DNA of 64,000 nucleotides from positions 559,803 through 623,802 of the forward strand of contig ML996687.1 in NCBI GenBank assembly GCA_010356995.1. Reading direction: 5' to 3'. The stretch is from Trichodelitschia bisporula (taxonomy: Eukaryota > Ascomycota > Dothideomycetes > Phaeotrichales > Phaeotrichaceae). Below are positions 1 through 9,308 of the stretch, piece after piece (positions within the stretch are counted from its first letter, which is position 1; each line of letters begins with the position of its first letter). The notes under the pieces were generated by a model. The model was not told where the DNA came from. It did no database searches and was given only the letters and a program-made list of their open reading frames with translations. The translations under genes were made by a program, and so were the position numbers.

Positions 1-1112
1 TCCAAGCCCTCTAAACGCAGTGCTTTCAGGATGGGGGCAACAGTCGGCGACTTGAGAAGAGGCGCATGAGAAATTGGCTCCTCGGTCTCGATGAGAAGAG
101 CATACAAGGGGTTGTCCGTCCACCCATAGGCGTGCAAAAGCGCGCTGTCGAGTTTGGGGAATGGTACTGCTATATCCTCTTTTACATAGTCCGAGGCTTC
201 CTGTGTGGTTCGTCGGTTCATCGCTTCATATGCCTTCCTTCCTCTGGATGCCAATTCTTCCAAGCCTTCGCTATTGGCGACAAGGGTACGACGGCGGGCG
301 GTAAACTGACGTGGTGGAATATCTTCATGCGATCCGTCCAACGGCGGAGCCTTCGAACGATGGCCTCTCTCAGGGGACCCAGGGATCTCATATATCACAG
401 GGATGTCGTTGAAGGAAACCTTGCGTCGGCGGGGCTCCAAATCATCGGGGTTCAGAGCCAGCGGGTCTTCAGTGTAACTTGGGTCCGAACTTGGTTTGAC
501 GGCGGGCTTGGGGACGAGTAGGTGAGAGAGTACAGTGGCCGCGATTTCATCTACATATGTTACTCCATCGTCATCGGCTCGCGTCGCAGGCCGAGTCGAC
601 CGAGATGCAGATCTGGCCAAAGGGGCACCGAAATCAATCATTTCCGGTGGAGAGGCCGCGATGTCCTCTACATATGTGACTCCGTCATCATCGTGTTGCT
701 TCGCAGGCCGGGCAGGCCGGGATGCAGTTCTCGCCAAAGGAAAGCCGAAGCCAGCCGTGTCCTGTACAGAGGCCGCGGTGTCCTCTACATATGTGACTCC
801 GTCATCGCCGTCTTGCTTCGCAGGCCGGGCAGACTGGGGTGCAGATCTCGCCATAGGATGGCCGAAGTCAATCACTTTCGAAAGCGGAGACTTTGATAGC
901 TCTCGCTCGGCGTCTTCATCAAGATTGAGAGACGTCGGGTCTTCAGTGGAACCTGGATTCGAGCTTGGTTCGACGGCGGGCCCAGTTTCGACCGGGTGAG
1001 AGAGTGGAGGGGCCGCGATGTCCTCCATGGCGAATATTGTTCCATATTCATCGTCTTGCTCCGCTGGCCGAGATGTATGGGATATCAAAAAAGGGTGGAC
1101 GGGGTCAATCAT
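1..1112 (-). CDS. Repeat-bearing protein of unknown function (3' part beyond the window)
   Basis: The minus strand is open without a stop from 1112 to the left edge, about 370 codons, and its C-terminus lies outside the window. I do not recognise the family. The first ATG in frame is at 1112-1110, beginning MIDPVHPFLISHTSRPAEQ. An upstream exon is possible because an AG sits just before that ATG. The N-terminal third carries acidic repeats built around DDDGVTYVEDIAA. A basic block followed by KVSFN comes next (around residue 230) and fits the RVxF docking motif of protein phosphatase 1. The rest is polar and charged, with a helical-looking stretch (EELASRGRKAYEAMNRR). A fungal regulatory or scaffold protein is possible, but the function is not known. 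The neighbour upstream is a divergent tRNA gene. Confidence 0.7.
   Translation of the reverse strand, partial: MIDPVHPFLISHTSRPAEQDDEYGTIFAMEDIAAPPLSHPVETGPAVEPSSNPGSTEDPTSLNLDEDAERELSKSPLSKVIDFGHPMARSAPQSARPAKQDGDDGVTYVEDTAASVQDTAGFGFPLARTASRPARPAKQHDDDGVTYVEDIAASPPEMIDFGAPLARSASRSTRPATRADDDGVTYVDEIAATVLSHLLVPKPAVKPSSDPSYTEDPLALNPDDLEPRRRKVSFNDIPVIYEIPGSPERGHRSKAPPLDGSHEDIPPRQFTARRRTLVANSEGLEELASRGRKAYEAMNRRTTQEASDYVKEDIAVPFPKLDSALLHAYGWTDNPLYALLIETEEPISHAPLLKSPTVAPILKALRLEGL
537..827 (-). repeat. Tandem 117-bp coding repeats (three copies plus a distant fourth)
   Basis: Three copies of a 39-codon unit lie head to tail, with the RPA...DDGVTYV core at 537-593, 654-710 and 771-827 (period 117 bp). 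A weaker fourth copy of the core is at 1011-1070. Copies 1 and 4 are each followed by a second related segment (SH..V...PAV.PSS.P...EDP), so a larger block seems to have been duplicated and then expanded internally. All copies stay in frame in the minus-strand gene. Confidence 0.8.
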
Positions 1113-1462
1113 GCTGGGAAGCGGATGTACTGGCTAAGATAGATGGTCAAAGAAATACGGTGTACGAAGTTGGGTAAAAGCGGATGTCTGGGTAGATGTG
1201 GAGTTGAGAGGATTGCAAGCTCGCGAGGACATGTAGATCTGGCAGTGCCATCTCTGCGATGGCAGGTGTGCCAGGCAACGGGCGGTCTTTCCATGAAGGG
1301 CGGCTGTGGAGGGACGGATTGCGCCTGGAGAGAAGTTGAGGTACTTGGAGCGGAAATGGCGATGGAATCAGAATGTGGTCGCTAAACGGCAGGCTCCCCC
1401 ACGCCCGACAGGCTGCTCTACGGACCGGCCTACCGCTGATGTCGTCCATCCCATCCAAAATT
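1113..1462. other. Spacer between the repeat gene and tRNA-Ile
   Basis: This should hold the 5' UTR and promoter of the minus-strand repeat gene and the upstream flank of the tRNA. A short minus-strand exon in it cannot be excluded: there are GT/AG pairs, for example a possible intron from about 1426 to 1325. I see no convincing coding start. Confidence 0.4.
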
Positions 1463-1549
1463 GGTCGGTTAGCTCAGTTGGTTAGAGCGTGGTGCTAATA
1501 TGTATGTCATGTAACGCCAAGGTCGCGGGTTCGACCCCCGTACTGACCA
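1463..1549 (+). tRNA. tRNA-Ile (anticodon AAT) with a 13-nt intron
   Basis: A complete cloverleaf folds. The acceptor stem is GGTCGGT with ACTGACC, with one G-T wobble. The D arm holds the A box TTAGCTCAGTTGG. The anticodon stem is TGGTG/CGCCA (1490-1494 and 1515-1519), and the T arm holds the B box GGGTTCGACCC. The anticodon AAT is at 1497-1499. The intron 1501-1513 sits one base 3' of the anticodon (between positions 37 and 38), the canonical site for nuclear tRNA introns. Without it the tRNA is 74 nt. No CCA is encoded beyond the natural A. In the mature tRNA A34 would be edited to inosine to read AUU, AUC and AUA. Confidence 0.95.
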
Positions 1550-2414
1550 TCACCAGTCTTTTTGCTGCTGCTGCCATTTGAGGTACGCCGCTTTTTGCCC
1601 GCTGTCGACATCTGGCGTGGACAGAGTGTTGGCGATAGTCCCTTCCCCCATGCGGTACATGGCGGGCGGAACGCGGATGACGGCCATGGTCGTTCCGATC
1701 GACGGAGACTAGCTTCATCGTTCCGTTTGCATGAAGATTTGCAGCACATACTGTGTGACAGATTAGCATATACACAGTCCCCTTTGTTCGTGGAGCATCT
1801 TCGTGATGCAGTGAGTATCTTGCCGAGCACCAAATGGTAGTTGTAACGCGGTGACCCAACGATCGATATCATCAGGATCAAGACAATGTTTTAGCACAAG
1901 CTGTTCAAAGCATCACGGTATAATGAGCTCGGCTCAGTGGCGACAGAGTCGAGCAAGGCAGTACAGTAGTATGCACCGGTAAAGTGTGGAGAAGGAACAG
2001 AGGTGTCGCCATGTCTCCCGCGGAACCTCGTTTCCCCGACCGAGCATGACGTCGAAACGCCGCGAAAGTCGCGGCTGCTTGGCAGGCGGCGCCGTGCGGC
2101 GGGCCGGGCCGCGACTTTACGAACTGGCGTTTCTTAGCGTCGATGTTTTTAGACCTCGACTTCACCCCGCCATGCCATAGGTCGTCATGATATTAATTCA
2201 GGCGGCGAGGAATAGATAGGCAAACAGAGGTGACATCAGCGCTCCTACCGACTATCCGGCCATGAATTATGAATTACGCGCCCGATGCTCGGACTACAAG
2301 ACATTAGGTTAGAAATAGGACATCATCTCCGCGAGCCGACGCCAGACACCCGCTGAACCCCATCTACCACCGCCCATACCCGCAATCCAACACCTTTGCC
2401 GCCCATGTACCAGA
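1550..2414. other. Spacer without a recognisable gene
   Basis: Between the tRNA terminator and the 3' end of the minus-strand membrane protein gene. Short open frames on both strands lack family resemblance and do not persist. I see no RNA gene or repeat here. Confidence 0.5.
1559..1563 (+). terminator. RNA polymerase III terminator
   Basis: A run of five T lies 9 nt after the tRNA 3' end, the usual Pol III stop signal. Confidence 0.75.
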
Positions 2415-3842
2415 CTACGTGCCCATTCCGCATAACTCACAATCTCCATCTACTCCCCCTCCCCCTCCCCCNNNNNNNNNNNNNNNNNNNNNNNNNNNNN
2501 NNNNNNNNNNNNNNNNNNNNNNNNNNNNNNNNNNNNNNNNNNNNNNNNNNNNNNNNNNNNNNNCCTGCCCCAACGTCCAGCTCTGCTCATCCCCCAGGAC
2601 CAGCGACCGCATCTGCACCTTAAGAAACAGCACCCACCAACTCACAAACCCCGCAAAAACAGCATAGACACCCACCTCCAACGCCGGCGCACTCCTCCCC
2701 GCACTCCACACCGCCAGGAACCGCACACCCGCCCACGCGCCTAGCCACGCCGTCCCATAAACCCCCGCCACAACCCCCCACCCCACCACCCTCATCCACC
2801 TAACCCACCCCCCTCCCTTCCCATGCCACTCCTCACCAACCCCCCCCTTAGCCCACGTCATCCTTGCCCACAACCCCGCAACAAGCACATCCTGCCTCTC
2901 CTCCGCCCTGATCAGCCACGCCCGACTCCGCTTCGTAAGACCCAACAGCAAGAAAAGCGCATAAATCGCCGACCCGGCTAACCAGAACAGATTCTGCGAG
3001 AACTCGCCCCCGAGCGCGGTGCTGACGTAGCATTTGCCGTCCTTGAGCGGGTTCCAGTGGTAATGTTCGCGGAGTGCGATGAGGGCTTGGAGGGGGACGG
3101 CGAGGAGGACGGAGAGGAGCATTGCGGCGTGGCGGGCGCGGGGGAGGGCGCGGGCTATACGAGATGTTCGCGCGCGGATCGAGGTAGAGACTGGCGGAGG
3201 AGGAGTATCCGTCGTGTCCGTCGAGCCGGTCGTTTTGGTCCTATCCGGCATCGTCGTTGTCGTTATCGTGTTTGTCGCTGGAGTACCCTGTCGACCTCTC
3301 CCCTCCCCATCCAAGCCCGAAACCCACATCGAATTAAGCGTCAACCACCAAAGATTGACTGCAATCTGCTCGTGGTAGAAGCTCATCCTGTGCAGTGTCG
3401 CCAGCGTCGTAACCACAACCACCAGCCCGGCCACAATCTGAACATCGCACAAGCGACGCGCAAGGCGATGCAGCGCTCCGGACCGCTGCGATATCCTCCT
3501 CTTCTCCTCCTCCGTCCCAATCCCCTCCCGCGCCCCCTTCAGCTCCAGCACCCCCACCAGCGCCCTGAACCCACGCCCCGGACCCGGCGCCGCGCGCGCC
3601 CAATGTTCACGTAGTATCGCACATGCGGGTATCGCAGCGAGGAGAACGCTCAGCCAGGCCGCGGCGAGGAAAGCAGCCAGCGTCCCAGGTCCAGCAATAT
3701 CTGGCCGCGCGTGGGTAGGAGCGGCGCAGGTGCATCCCGCAGGAAGCCGGTGCGCGGACCAGAGAGTTGTGCCGTTGGGGAGGGTGCAGGACTGAGGTTT
3801 GGAATGCGGGGGGAGGAGGGCGGGGTTGGGCGTTATAAACAT
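2415..3842 (-). CDS. Polytopic integral membrane protein of unknown function
   Basis: A single open frame of about 475 codons on the minus strand starts at ATG 3842. The N-terminus has a cysteine pair region (LPAGCTCAAP) followed by PDIAGPG and a long hydrophobic helix. This matches the PDIAGIG-type start seen in many Pezizomycotina integral membrane proteins. About seven membrane segments are visible: near residues 52-76, 128-145, 165-180, 233-255, 285-305, 358-378 and 390-410. A Thr/Pro-rich loop lies between the third and fourth. The C-terminal part interrupted by N is unreliable: the gap (2472-2563) is not a multiple of three and lies in a C-rich tract, so the stop at 2415 may not be the true one. 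Function unknown. Confidence 0.75.
   Translation of the reverse strand: MFITPNPALLPPHSKPQSCTLPNGTTLWSAHRLPAGCTCAAPTHARPDIAGPGTLAAFLAAAWLSVLLAAIPACAILREHWARAAPGPGRGFRALVGVLELKGAREGIGTEEEKRRISQRSGALHRLARRLCDVQIVAGLVVVVTTLATLHRMSFYHEQIAVNLWWLTLNSMWVSGLDGEGRGRQGTPATNTITTTTMPDRTKTTGSTDTTDTPPPPVSTSIRARTSRIARALPRARHAAMLLSVLLAVPLQALIALREHYHWNPLKDGKCYVSTALGGEFSQNLFWLAGSAIYALFLLLGLTKRSRAWLIRAEERQDVLVAGLWARMTWAKGGVGEEWHGKGGGWVRWMRVVGWGVVAGVYGTAWLGAWAGVRFLAVWSAGRSAPALEVGVYAVFAGFVSWWVLFLKVQMRSLVLGDEQSWTLGQXXXXXXXXXXXXXXXXXXXXXXXXXXXXXXXGGGGGGVDGDCELCGMGT
2472..2563. other. Assembly gap (92 N)
   Basis: A run of N flanked on the left by a C-rich tract, suggesting the assembly failed at a homopolymer or GC-rich segment. 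It falls in the 3' end of the membrane protein gene. Confidence 0.99.
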
Positions 3843-4451
3843 GGCAACGGAAGTGTCGTTGCCATGCGCTTCGGAATCCGACTTTGCGCTTTGCGCGGCG
3901 AGCGAGCGGAGAAGCCCGCGAGATACCGTTGTGCGCTTAAGTGCGTGTCTGCGATAATCCGGGAGGAGGCAGCTGGCGTATTTCTAGAAAAAGAGGATAT
4001 AAACGTAGCGAGAGGGGTAAGGTACGAGAGAATGAATCGGAGGATGGTGGTGGTGGTAGGCGGGGAGGTGAGCGTGGTGAGAAGTACGAGAGGTACGAGA
4101 GGTGGAGAGTGAGGGTGCGAGGTTTGTTGCGTATGATGAGGTCGGCGATGTGCTTGGGACAAGGAGGTGCCCTGATGAACCAGGTTCTTATGTCGTGCAG
4201 GGTGCAGGGGTTGGGGGTTTGCATGTGGTGTGTTTCCGTGTCAAAGCTTCGATGGCAGGATCGCGATGCTTGTCTGATCGTAGTTCATGTGTTGTGAGGA
4301 ACAGGCAAACGGGTACTTTTTGAATACCACTACACCTGCCTCCCGACAACCTGTGCGCCATGCTAACCCGTCCACACAAAAGCGTCCATTCCGCTCTAAG
4401 ACACACATGATCCCCACGATACCTCAACGCCATGAACTCCCCACAAACTTA
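3843..4451. other. Promoter region of the membrane protein gene
   Basis: Lies between the start of the minus-strand membrane protein and the end of the next minus-strand gene. It has purine-rich stretches (for example 4024-4110 on the plus strand) and no supported coding sequence. Confidence 0.4.
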
Positions 4452-6047
4452 CTATCCATTCAACCTCCTAAGCACCTCCAACATCAACCCCCTAACCTCA
4501 TCCACCTTCCCCTCAAGCGAATCCAACCTCCCCTCTATCCCCTCAATCCTCTCCCACTCCCTCCCCTCCACCCTCTTCCTCTTAGCCCCCCTAACCACTT
4601 CCCACGGCCCCGTCCCCCCGCTCGCAACAATAGCACTCCACCTCATCACCCCCTCCCTAAGACCACCAAGATCCTCCCCCCTCTCCACCTTCCCCTCCAA
4701 CTCCCTCATTGCCAGCGCACACCCCCCCGCACTAAGCATCCGCCCATGCGGCGTCCCCGGCTGGCTAGTCAACTCACTCGCCACAACAGCCCAAAAAGTA
4801 GTCGCCAGCACAAGCGGGTACAACCCCGCATGCGTCAGCGCCACATGCACCATATCACTCATCTCCCGCGGACTACTCGGCGCACTCGGTGGCAACAACG
4901 GCGGCGGCATCATGCTCGGGTAAACTACACTCGGCGGCACCGGCACCCCATCCCCATACCCCGCACCCGGCGGCACAACAACCCTAACCGCCTGCGGCGG
5001 TGCCGTAAACGCATTCGCCACAGTCGCCCCACTCGGCGCCGTATAACTCGCCGGGCGATCAAGCGGCGGCTTCGGCAGCGGCGGGATCGGCTTCGGCACC
5101 GCATAATTCCGTGCGGGGGGCGTGCTGCCCGGTCCCCGCGGGGGCGTGACCGCAGGTGTCGGGGTGTGGACTACACGCACGGATGCCGCGCCCGGCGTGG
5201 GAGGATTGACGACGCGCACATTCCCCGTGCCCGGCACCGGCACGCGGGGATTAACCTCGCGCCCGCCCGGCGTAATCGGCGTAGCCGGTGTAGCCGGTGT
5301 ATCATCCCCATCCAAATCTAGCGGACTATCCGCCGTCCCCCCAGCCCCGCCCTTCCCCCCCGGTGCACGCGGCGAAACTGTCCCGCCGCTACCCTGTGGA
5401 AAGGCTGGGTAGGCCGCCCCAGCCGAGGTGTGCGCAGGCGGGGCGACCATACTGCTTTGTTGGGGAGTGCGCGTGAGGAAGGTTTGGATGGGCGAGACTT
5501 GGGCTGCAGGCGGTGCCGGAGGGCGCGTGAGGGGTGTGGACGGTGCTGGCGGGGCAGGCGGTGCGGGAGGTGCGGGAGGTGCGACCTGTACGGGGAAAAT
5601 GTCGGCGGGGCGTTGGTCGGCGTGGGGATATGTATCGACGTTCCAATAGCGAAAACGAACGGGGCGGGGGTACGATGCAACGGGGGACGCGGCAGCGGCG
5701 GGCGTGGTGGCGGTCGGCGTAGCGACGGTCGGCGTAGCGCCGGCGGGCGCGGTAACTGCAGGCGTGGTGGGTGCCGTCAAGGTAGAAGCAGCAGGCTCCC
5801 CAGCCTGCGGATTCGGCTTCAACGGGAACTTAAGAATAACCGGCTGCGTCGTGGGGTCGAAGTTATAAGCCGCGCCGAGCCGCTCCTTGGTCCGCTGCTG
5901 CGCAACCCTAATTTTTTTGCGCGACGTCTCGGGCGTGACGTTGGGGACGAGTTCGTGCTGCGCTTCGTGGAGCGACCAGGCGACGAAGGTGCCGCGGGCG
6001 CCGGATTTGGTTAAGTGCTGGCCTTCGGTCGCGGGGCGGCGGGGCAT
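4452..6047 (-). CDS. Pro/Ala/Thr-rich protein of unknown function with a C-terminal coiled coil
   Basis: An intronless 531-codon frame starts at ATG 6047. The first about 85 residues are charged and look folded (TFVAWSLHEAQHELVP, then a basic RKKIRVAQQRTKERL). The middle, about residues 85-390, is low-complexity Pro/Ala/Thr/Gly with (APP)n runs. The last about 130 residues form amphipathic helices ending in a short coiled coil (EGIEGRLDSLEGKVDEVRG). A basic KRKR sits just before it. I do not recognise the family. The layout suggests a nuclear or scaffold protein with a disordered linker, but this is inference. The long open frame in GC-rich DNA could be partly fortuitous; the structured ends favour a real gene. 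Confidence 0.6.
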   Translation of the reverse strand: MPRRPATEGQHLTKSGARGTFVAWSLHEAQHELVPNVTPETSRKKIRVAQQRTKERLGAAYNFDPTTQPVILKFPLKPNPQAGEPAASTLTAPTTPAVTAPAGATPTVATPTATTPAAAASPVASYPRPVRFRYWNVDTYPHADQRPADIFPVQVAPPAPPAPPAPPAPSTPLTRPPAPPAAQVSPIQTFLTRTPQQSSMVAPPAHTSAGAAYPAFPQGSGGTVSPRAPGGKGGAGGTADSPLDLDGDDTPATPATPITPGGREVNPRVPVPGTGNVRVVNPPTPGAASVRVVHTPTPAVTPPRGPGSTPPARNYAVPKPIPPLPKPPLDRPASYTAPSGATVANAFTAPPQAVRVVVPPGAGYGDGVPVPPSVVYPSMMPPPLLPPSAPSSPREMSDMVHVALTHAGLYPLVLATTFWAVVASELTSQPGTPHGRMLSAGGCALAMRELEGKVERGEDLGGLREGVMRWSAIVASGGTGPWEVVRGAKRKRVEGREWERIEGIEGRLDSLEGKVDEVRGLMLEVLRRLNG

Positions 6048-7005
6048 CGACTGCTACCCGGTGGGCGGTGGGTGGAGGAGAGACAGAGGCGTGGTGGAGG
6101 AGGTGCGGGTTGGTGGGTGATGTAGGGAGCGTGGGTATGGGGTGCTGCGGTGCTGCTGTCGGGGGTGGTGATGCGCGTTATCGTGGTGGTGAGAAATATT
6201 GGGGCTTGTGGACGGGAGCTTGTCTGCTTTTGGGGGGGTGGCGTCCGGATAGGGTTTAGTGCTGCTTCTTGGCTGGCCAGGGAGTGTCAAAATAAGTGCC
6301 GAACATCTTGGGCTCAGGACAGGAGTATCAGCTCGTAACAACGTAAAGAGAACTAACCAATTTGCTAGACGTAGCCTCAACATGTAGATGTACGCGTCGA
6401 CCAGTTTTTGGCATTTTTCTATCGCTTGTTGTGGTCGTAGTGTCATCACTGCCCTGGCGATCTGAAGTAAGGAAGCGGCCAATTCGGTCCACATATTCGT
6501 TCCCCTGCTGCTGGGGAGAGCTTATTGCCAGATTCGGAGGGACATGGATTGATTATTACCAGAGTTTTTGTTCTTCAGGCAGGACGCAAGGCTGAGCACG
6601 AGGGGCTAATTCTTTGATGGGGGCAACGGCTCATTACGTGCGAAGGCAACTGAAAAACCGAAGATTGAAGTAAAGACAACGAGAGAAAGAGAGTGAGAGA
6701 CTCTCAGGACTTAAATACATGATGCCAAGTATCTTCCCTTTGCTCCTTGCTTTTATCATGGGCACATTACATCATGAGATGAGTATGCTCCTTCCGGACA
6801 CAACAATGCTCCTTCCATGGCGACATCGTTCTTGTAAATAGCCTTACCGTACGGATAGGAAGAGGACTTGGATCACTGGTGTGAAGCAGTCGTATATGTG
6901 CTTCGGGACCAACGGCCTCGTGGCGTGTCGTCGTCCTCATCACCCGCACGCCGGCCACGACATTCAGAGCTCTCTACTCTCTTCACCGTCTGTACTCCCG
7001 ACACC
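6048..7005. other. Spacer with an LTR-like fossil
   Basis: Holds the promoter side of the proline-rich gene and the 3' flank of KTI12. Its right part contains the LTR-like repeat listed separately. No coding sequence is supported. Confidence 0.5.
6671..6830 (-). mobile_element. LTR-like fossil, copy A
   Basis: This segment resembles 56574-56780. Shared blocks in the same order include a CT/GA-rich stretch beside CCAAGTAT/CCAAGAT, then CACATTRCAT, AGTATGC, and CACAATGCTCCTTCC twice. Read on the minus strand it has the look of an LTR: a TGTT start near 6804, repeated GGAAGGAGCAT units, a TATTTAAG box, then a CT-rich stretch. No internal coding region is attached, so it would be a solo and strongly diverged, probably old copy. 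The family cannot be named; a MITE is the alternative. Confidence 0.45.
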
Positions 7006-8021
7006 CTATCGCCCAAACTGATCATTCAAATAATCCACAAACAACGCCCCAATCCTCGCCTTATCCAGACTATGCTGCCGATTCAACGCAAGGAACTGCC
7101 TCCGTATGCGCTGCAACTGCGGCACAGACAGCGGCTTCGTCGGCAACTGCAGCACCTCCTGCACCAGCGGCACGCTGACCTGCCCACCCTCCTCGCCTGG
7201 ATGATCCTTCTGCCACGTCAGAATATGCGCTACAATCTCGGAGGTCTGCTTGTCGAGCTCGTAGAGGTAATCTTGCTGCGTGGCTGGGCGCTGCGGGTGT
7301 CAGCATATCAAATTGACAGTAAGGGAGAGCGTGGGCTCACGAGTACGGTAGCCGCGTTCGGCCGCACCATCTTCACCCGCCCGTCATTCCCGACCAAGGC
7401 ATCCCATATAGCCTCGCCCGGCGGTGCGGGATCATCGTACAGGACCGTAAACAGCGGACTGTCCCAGCGCGTCATCCCGTTCGGCTCCTCATACCGAAAG
7501 ACCAGATTGTCGAAAACCTCATCCGCGTACGCAGTTGCCGGATCTACCTCCCGGGCACGGAGGTTATTCTCCCTACACGTGTCGATCGGCGTACCAATGT
7601 GGACCTCTGATCTATCAGCCTCAACTCCCCACAATCAAGAACTCAACCCACCACGCAACTCGGCGTCTGCACCGCCTTCGCCTCACAAAACATCTGGTAC
7701 CGAAAGCCCTTGATATAATTCGGTGCATCGACGATGACAATTGCGTCGCGGGTCAGTTCGCGCTTGACCGCTGACATCAGCTCCGCGCGGGCGGTTTTCT
7801 CGGTTCGAGCTTCGGCATAGGCGCTGCGAGGGACGTTGAGTGTGTCGTCGGAGATGTGGATGGCGCGGAGGGGGAGGGAGGAGGAGGAGATGCGTGAGGT
7901 GAAATAGGTGTGGAGTTGCGTGCTGCGGTGGGTTTTGCCGGAGGATGGGTAGCCCGTTATCATGAGGAGCTGCGACGGGATTAGATCGGGGTGGCGGAAG
8001 GAAGGGGAGACGTACAGGCAT
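7006..8021 (-). CDS. KTI12: KTI12, Elongator-associated P-loop protein
   Basis: Four exons close to 290 codons: 8021-8016, 7969-7652, 7604-7341 and 7290-7006. The first exon is only ATG CCT; the 46-bp intron begins GTACGT. Spliced, the N-terminus reads MPLLMITGYPSSGKTHRSTQ, with the Walker A motif GYPSSGKT that defines the Kti12/PSTK family. IHISDD and IVDAPNYIKGFRYQMFCEA follow, then VHIGTPIDTCRENN and the C-terminal helical region ending NDQFGR. KTI12 binds and hydrolyses ATP, binds tRNA, and supports the Elongator complex that modifies wobble uridines; it acts in cytosol and nucleus. Length matches the family (about 280-315). Introns are 46, 47 and 50 bp with TCTAAT, GCTGAT and GCTGAC branch sites. 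Confidence 0.93.
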
Positions 8022-9026
8022 TGTGTCGTTAGTGATGGCGATGGTGTATCGCTCAGTATCATGGCGTAGTCGAGATCATCTTGAGGTTTGGAGAATTGAC
8101 CGTGACTGTGGGGTCGCGTCGCAACTGTGGCTTGAATGCCATCCCGAGCGCCACACAACGGCGGGGCAACATATCCGCTAGAGTACGGAATGCAATGCAA
8201 TGCACAATCACATCACCACCCATCATATAAACAAATACCAAAGTAAACGCACCATACCTCGGACAGCACTCCCCATAGCCATACTTTAAATCCATTCCAG
8301 ACCCATTCTCGTACCCGGTTACATCGTCGATGCCACACCAGCCTAATTGAAACCCAAATTATCCCCTCCACCTCGGCAGCCTCATCCCGGCCGTGCGCCA
8401 AAGAGCACAAAGAATAAGCGCGTAGCCCGGATCCCGCGCCCCGTAGCCCTCGTCTCATCCGGTGCCCCCACAAAGCCGTGGGGTGCGCGTCGGGCATAGA
8501 ATATGCGTGCACACATAAACTGTGCAGGCGGAAAGTGACACGCGCGCACCGAGGCAAGGCAAGGCTCTGCAAATGCGGCCTCCGGTCAGCGGTGATCGCA
8601 GCTGCCGGGTACATATGACAAGGCGCGGACGCAGCGGACACGCGGGGAAGCGGTTATTGTACCTTCTGTCTGCGCAGCTAGTTGTTTCCGGCTTGTGATC
8701 CGCGCTTCTTACCAGTTGGGTGGAAACTGCAACTGCGGCCTTTTGTGAACCTTCCCCGCTAGCACCTTCGGTTGGGCGGATCCGCTGCGTTTGCCGGGGA
8801 TATATACTCCAGCTGCTGTGTCTTGCTGATCGGGCTCGGTTCTTTAAAACGTCACTCGCCGGTTACTTCTACGGTACCTACACGCCTCATCGTCGCCGGT
8901 TCCCCGCATTCAAAATCCGGCCCTTCACTCTCACCCTCGACCTCGCTTCGAACTCCTCGTCAGCCTCCTCCCACCTCAGCGTCCACTCTACTCCCCAGCC
9001 TCAATCCCACATTTACTACGATCATC
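8022..9026. promoter_or_regulatory. Divergent intergenic region, KTI12 and small protein gene
   Basis: About 1 kb between two divergent starts. A TATA-like GGATATATACTCC is at about 8798-8810 on the plus strand. A long CT-rich leader runs into the plus-strand ATG at 9027, typical of fungal 5' UTRs. No other gene is supported. Confidence 0.45.
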
Positions 9027-9308
9027 ATGTCCGCTCCTCATTCCTCATCGTCTGCCTCCGTGCACAGCACCTCCACGCATAGCAGCCCGACGCTGTCAAC
9101 ACGCTATACACCGCACTACTCCTCCTACCAGCAATCAACCAGCTACGCAGCGTACACAGCGCCTCGCCCCGCCGAGCGGGCCCAGTCACAGCCTGCGAGC
9201 ACCGACAACACGGCTTGGTTCCTGCACCAGGGGGCGCTGCTTGCCGAGGCGGTGAAGAGGGCGGAAATGGCGGTTGTCATGCGGGACTTGGAGGATATGG
9301 GACTTTGA
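9027..9308 (+). CDS. Small conserved-looking protein with a C-terminal helix (93 aa)
   Basis: The ATG at 9027 follows a CT-rich leader and the frame closes at TGA 9306-9308. The first about 60 residues are Ser/Thr/Tyr-rich and disordered. The last about 30 (NTAWFLHQGALLAEAVKRAE, then MAVVMRDLEDM) form an amphipathic helix. From memory this tail resembles the end of small uncharacterised Pezizomycotina proteins; that recollection needs a search. No signal peptide or membrane segment. The longer frame upstream of 9027 is in-frame but reads as UTR. Function unknown. Confidence 0.65.
   Translation: MSAPHSSSSASVHSTSTHSSPTLSTRYTPHYSSYQQSTSYAAYTAPRPAERAQSQPASTDNTAWFLHQGALLAEAVKRAEMAVVMRDLEDMGL

Noticed and set aside
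535-999. Plus-strand frames with repeated STYVTPSS units
   Set aside because: They are the antisense of the longer, better-composed minus-strand gene, which is open over the whole region and starts at an ATG.
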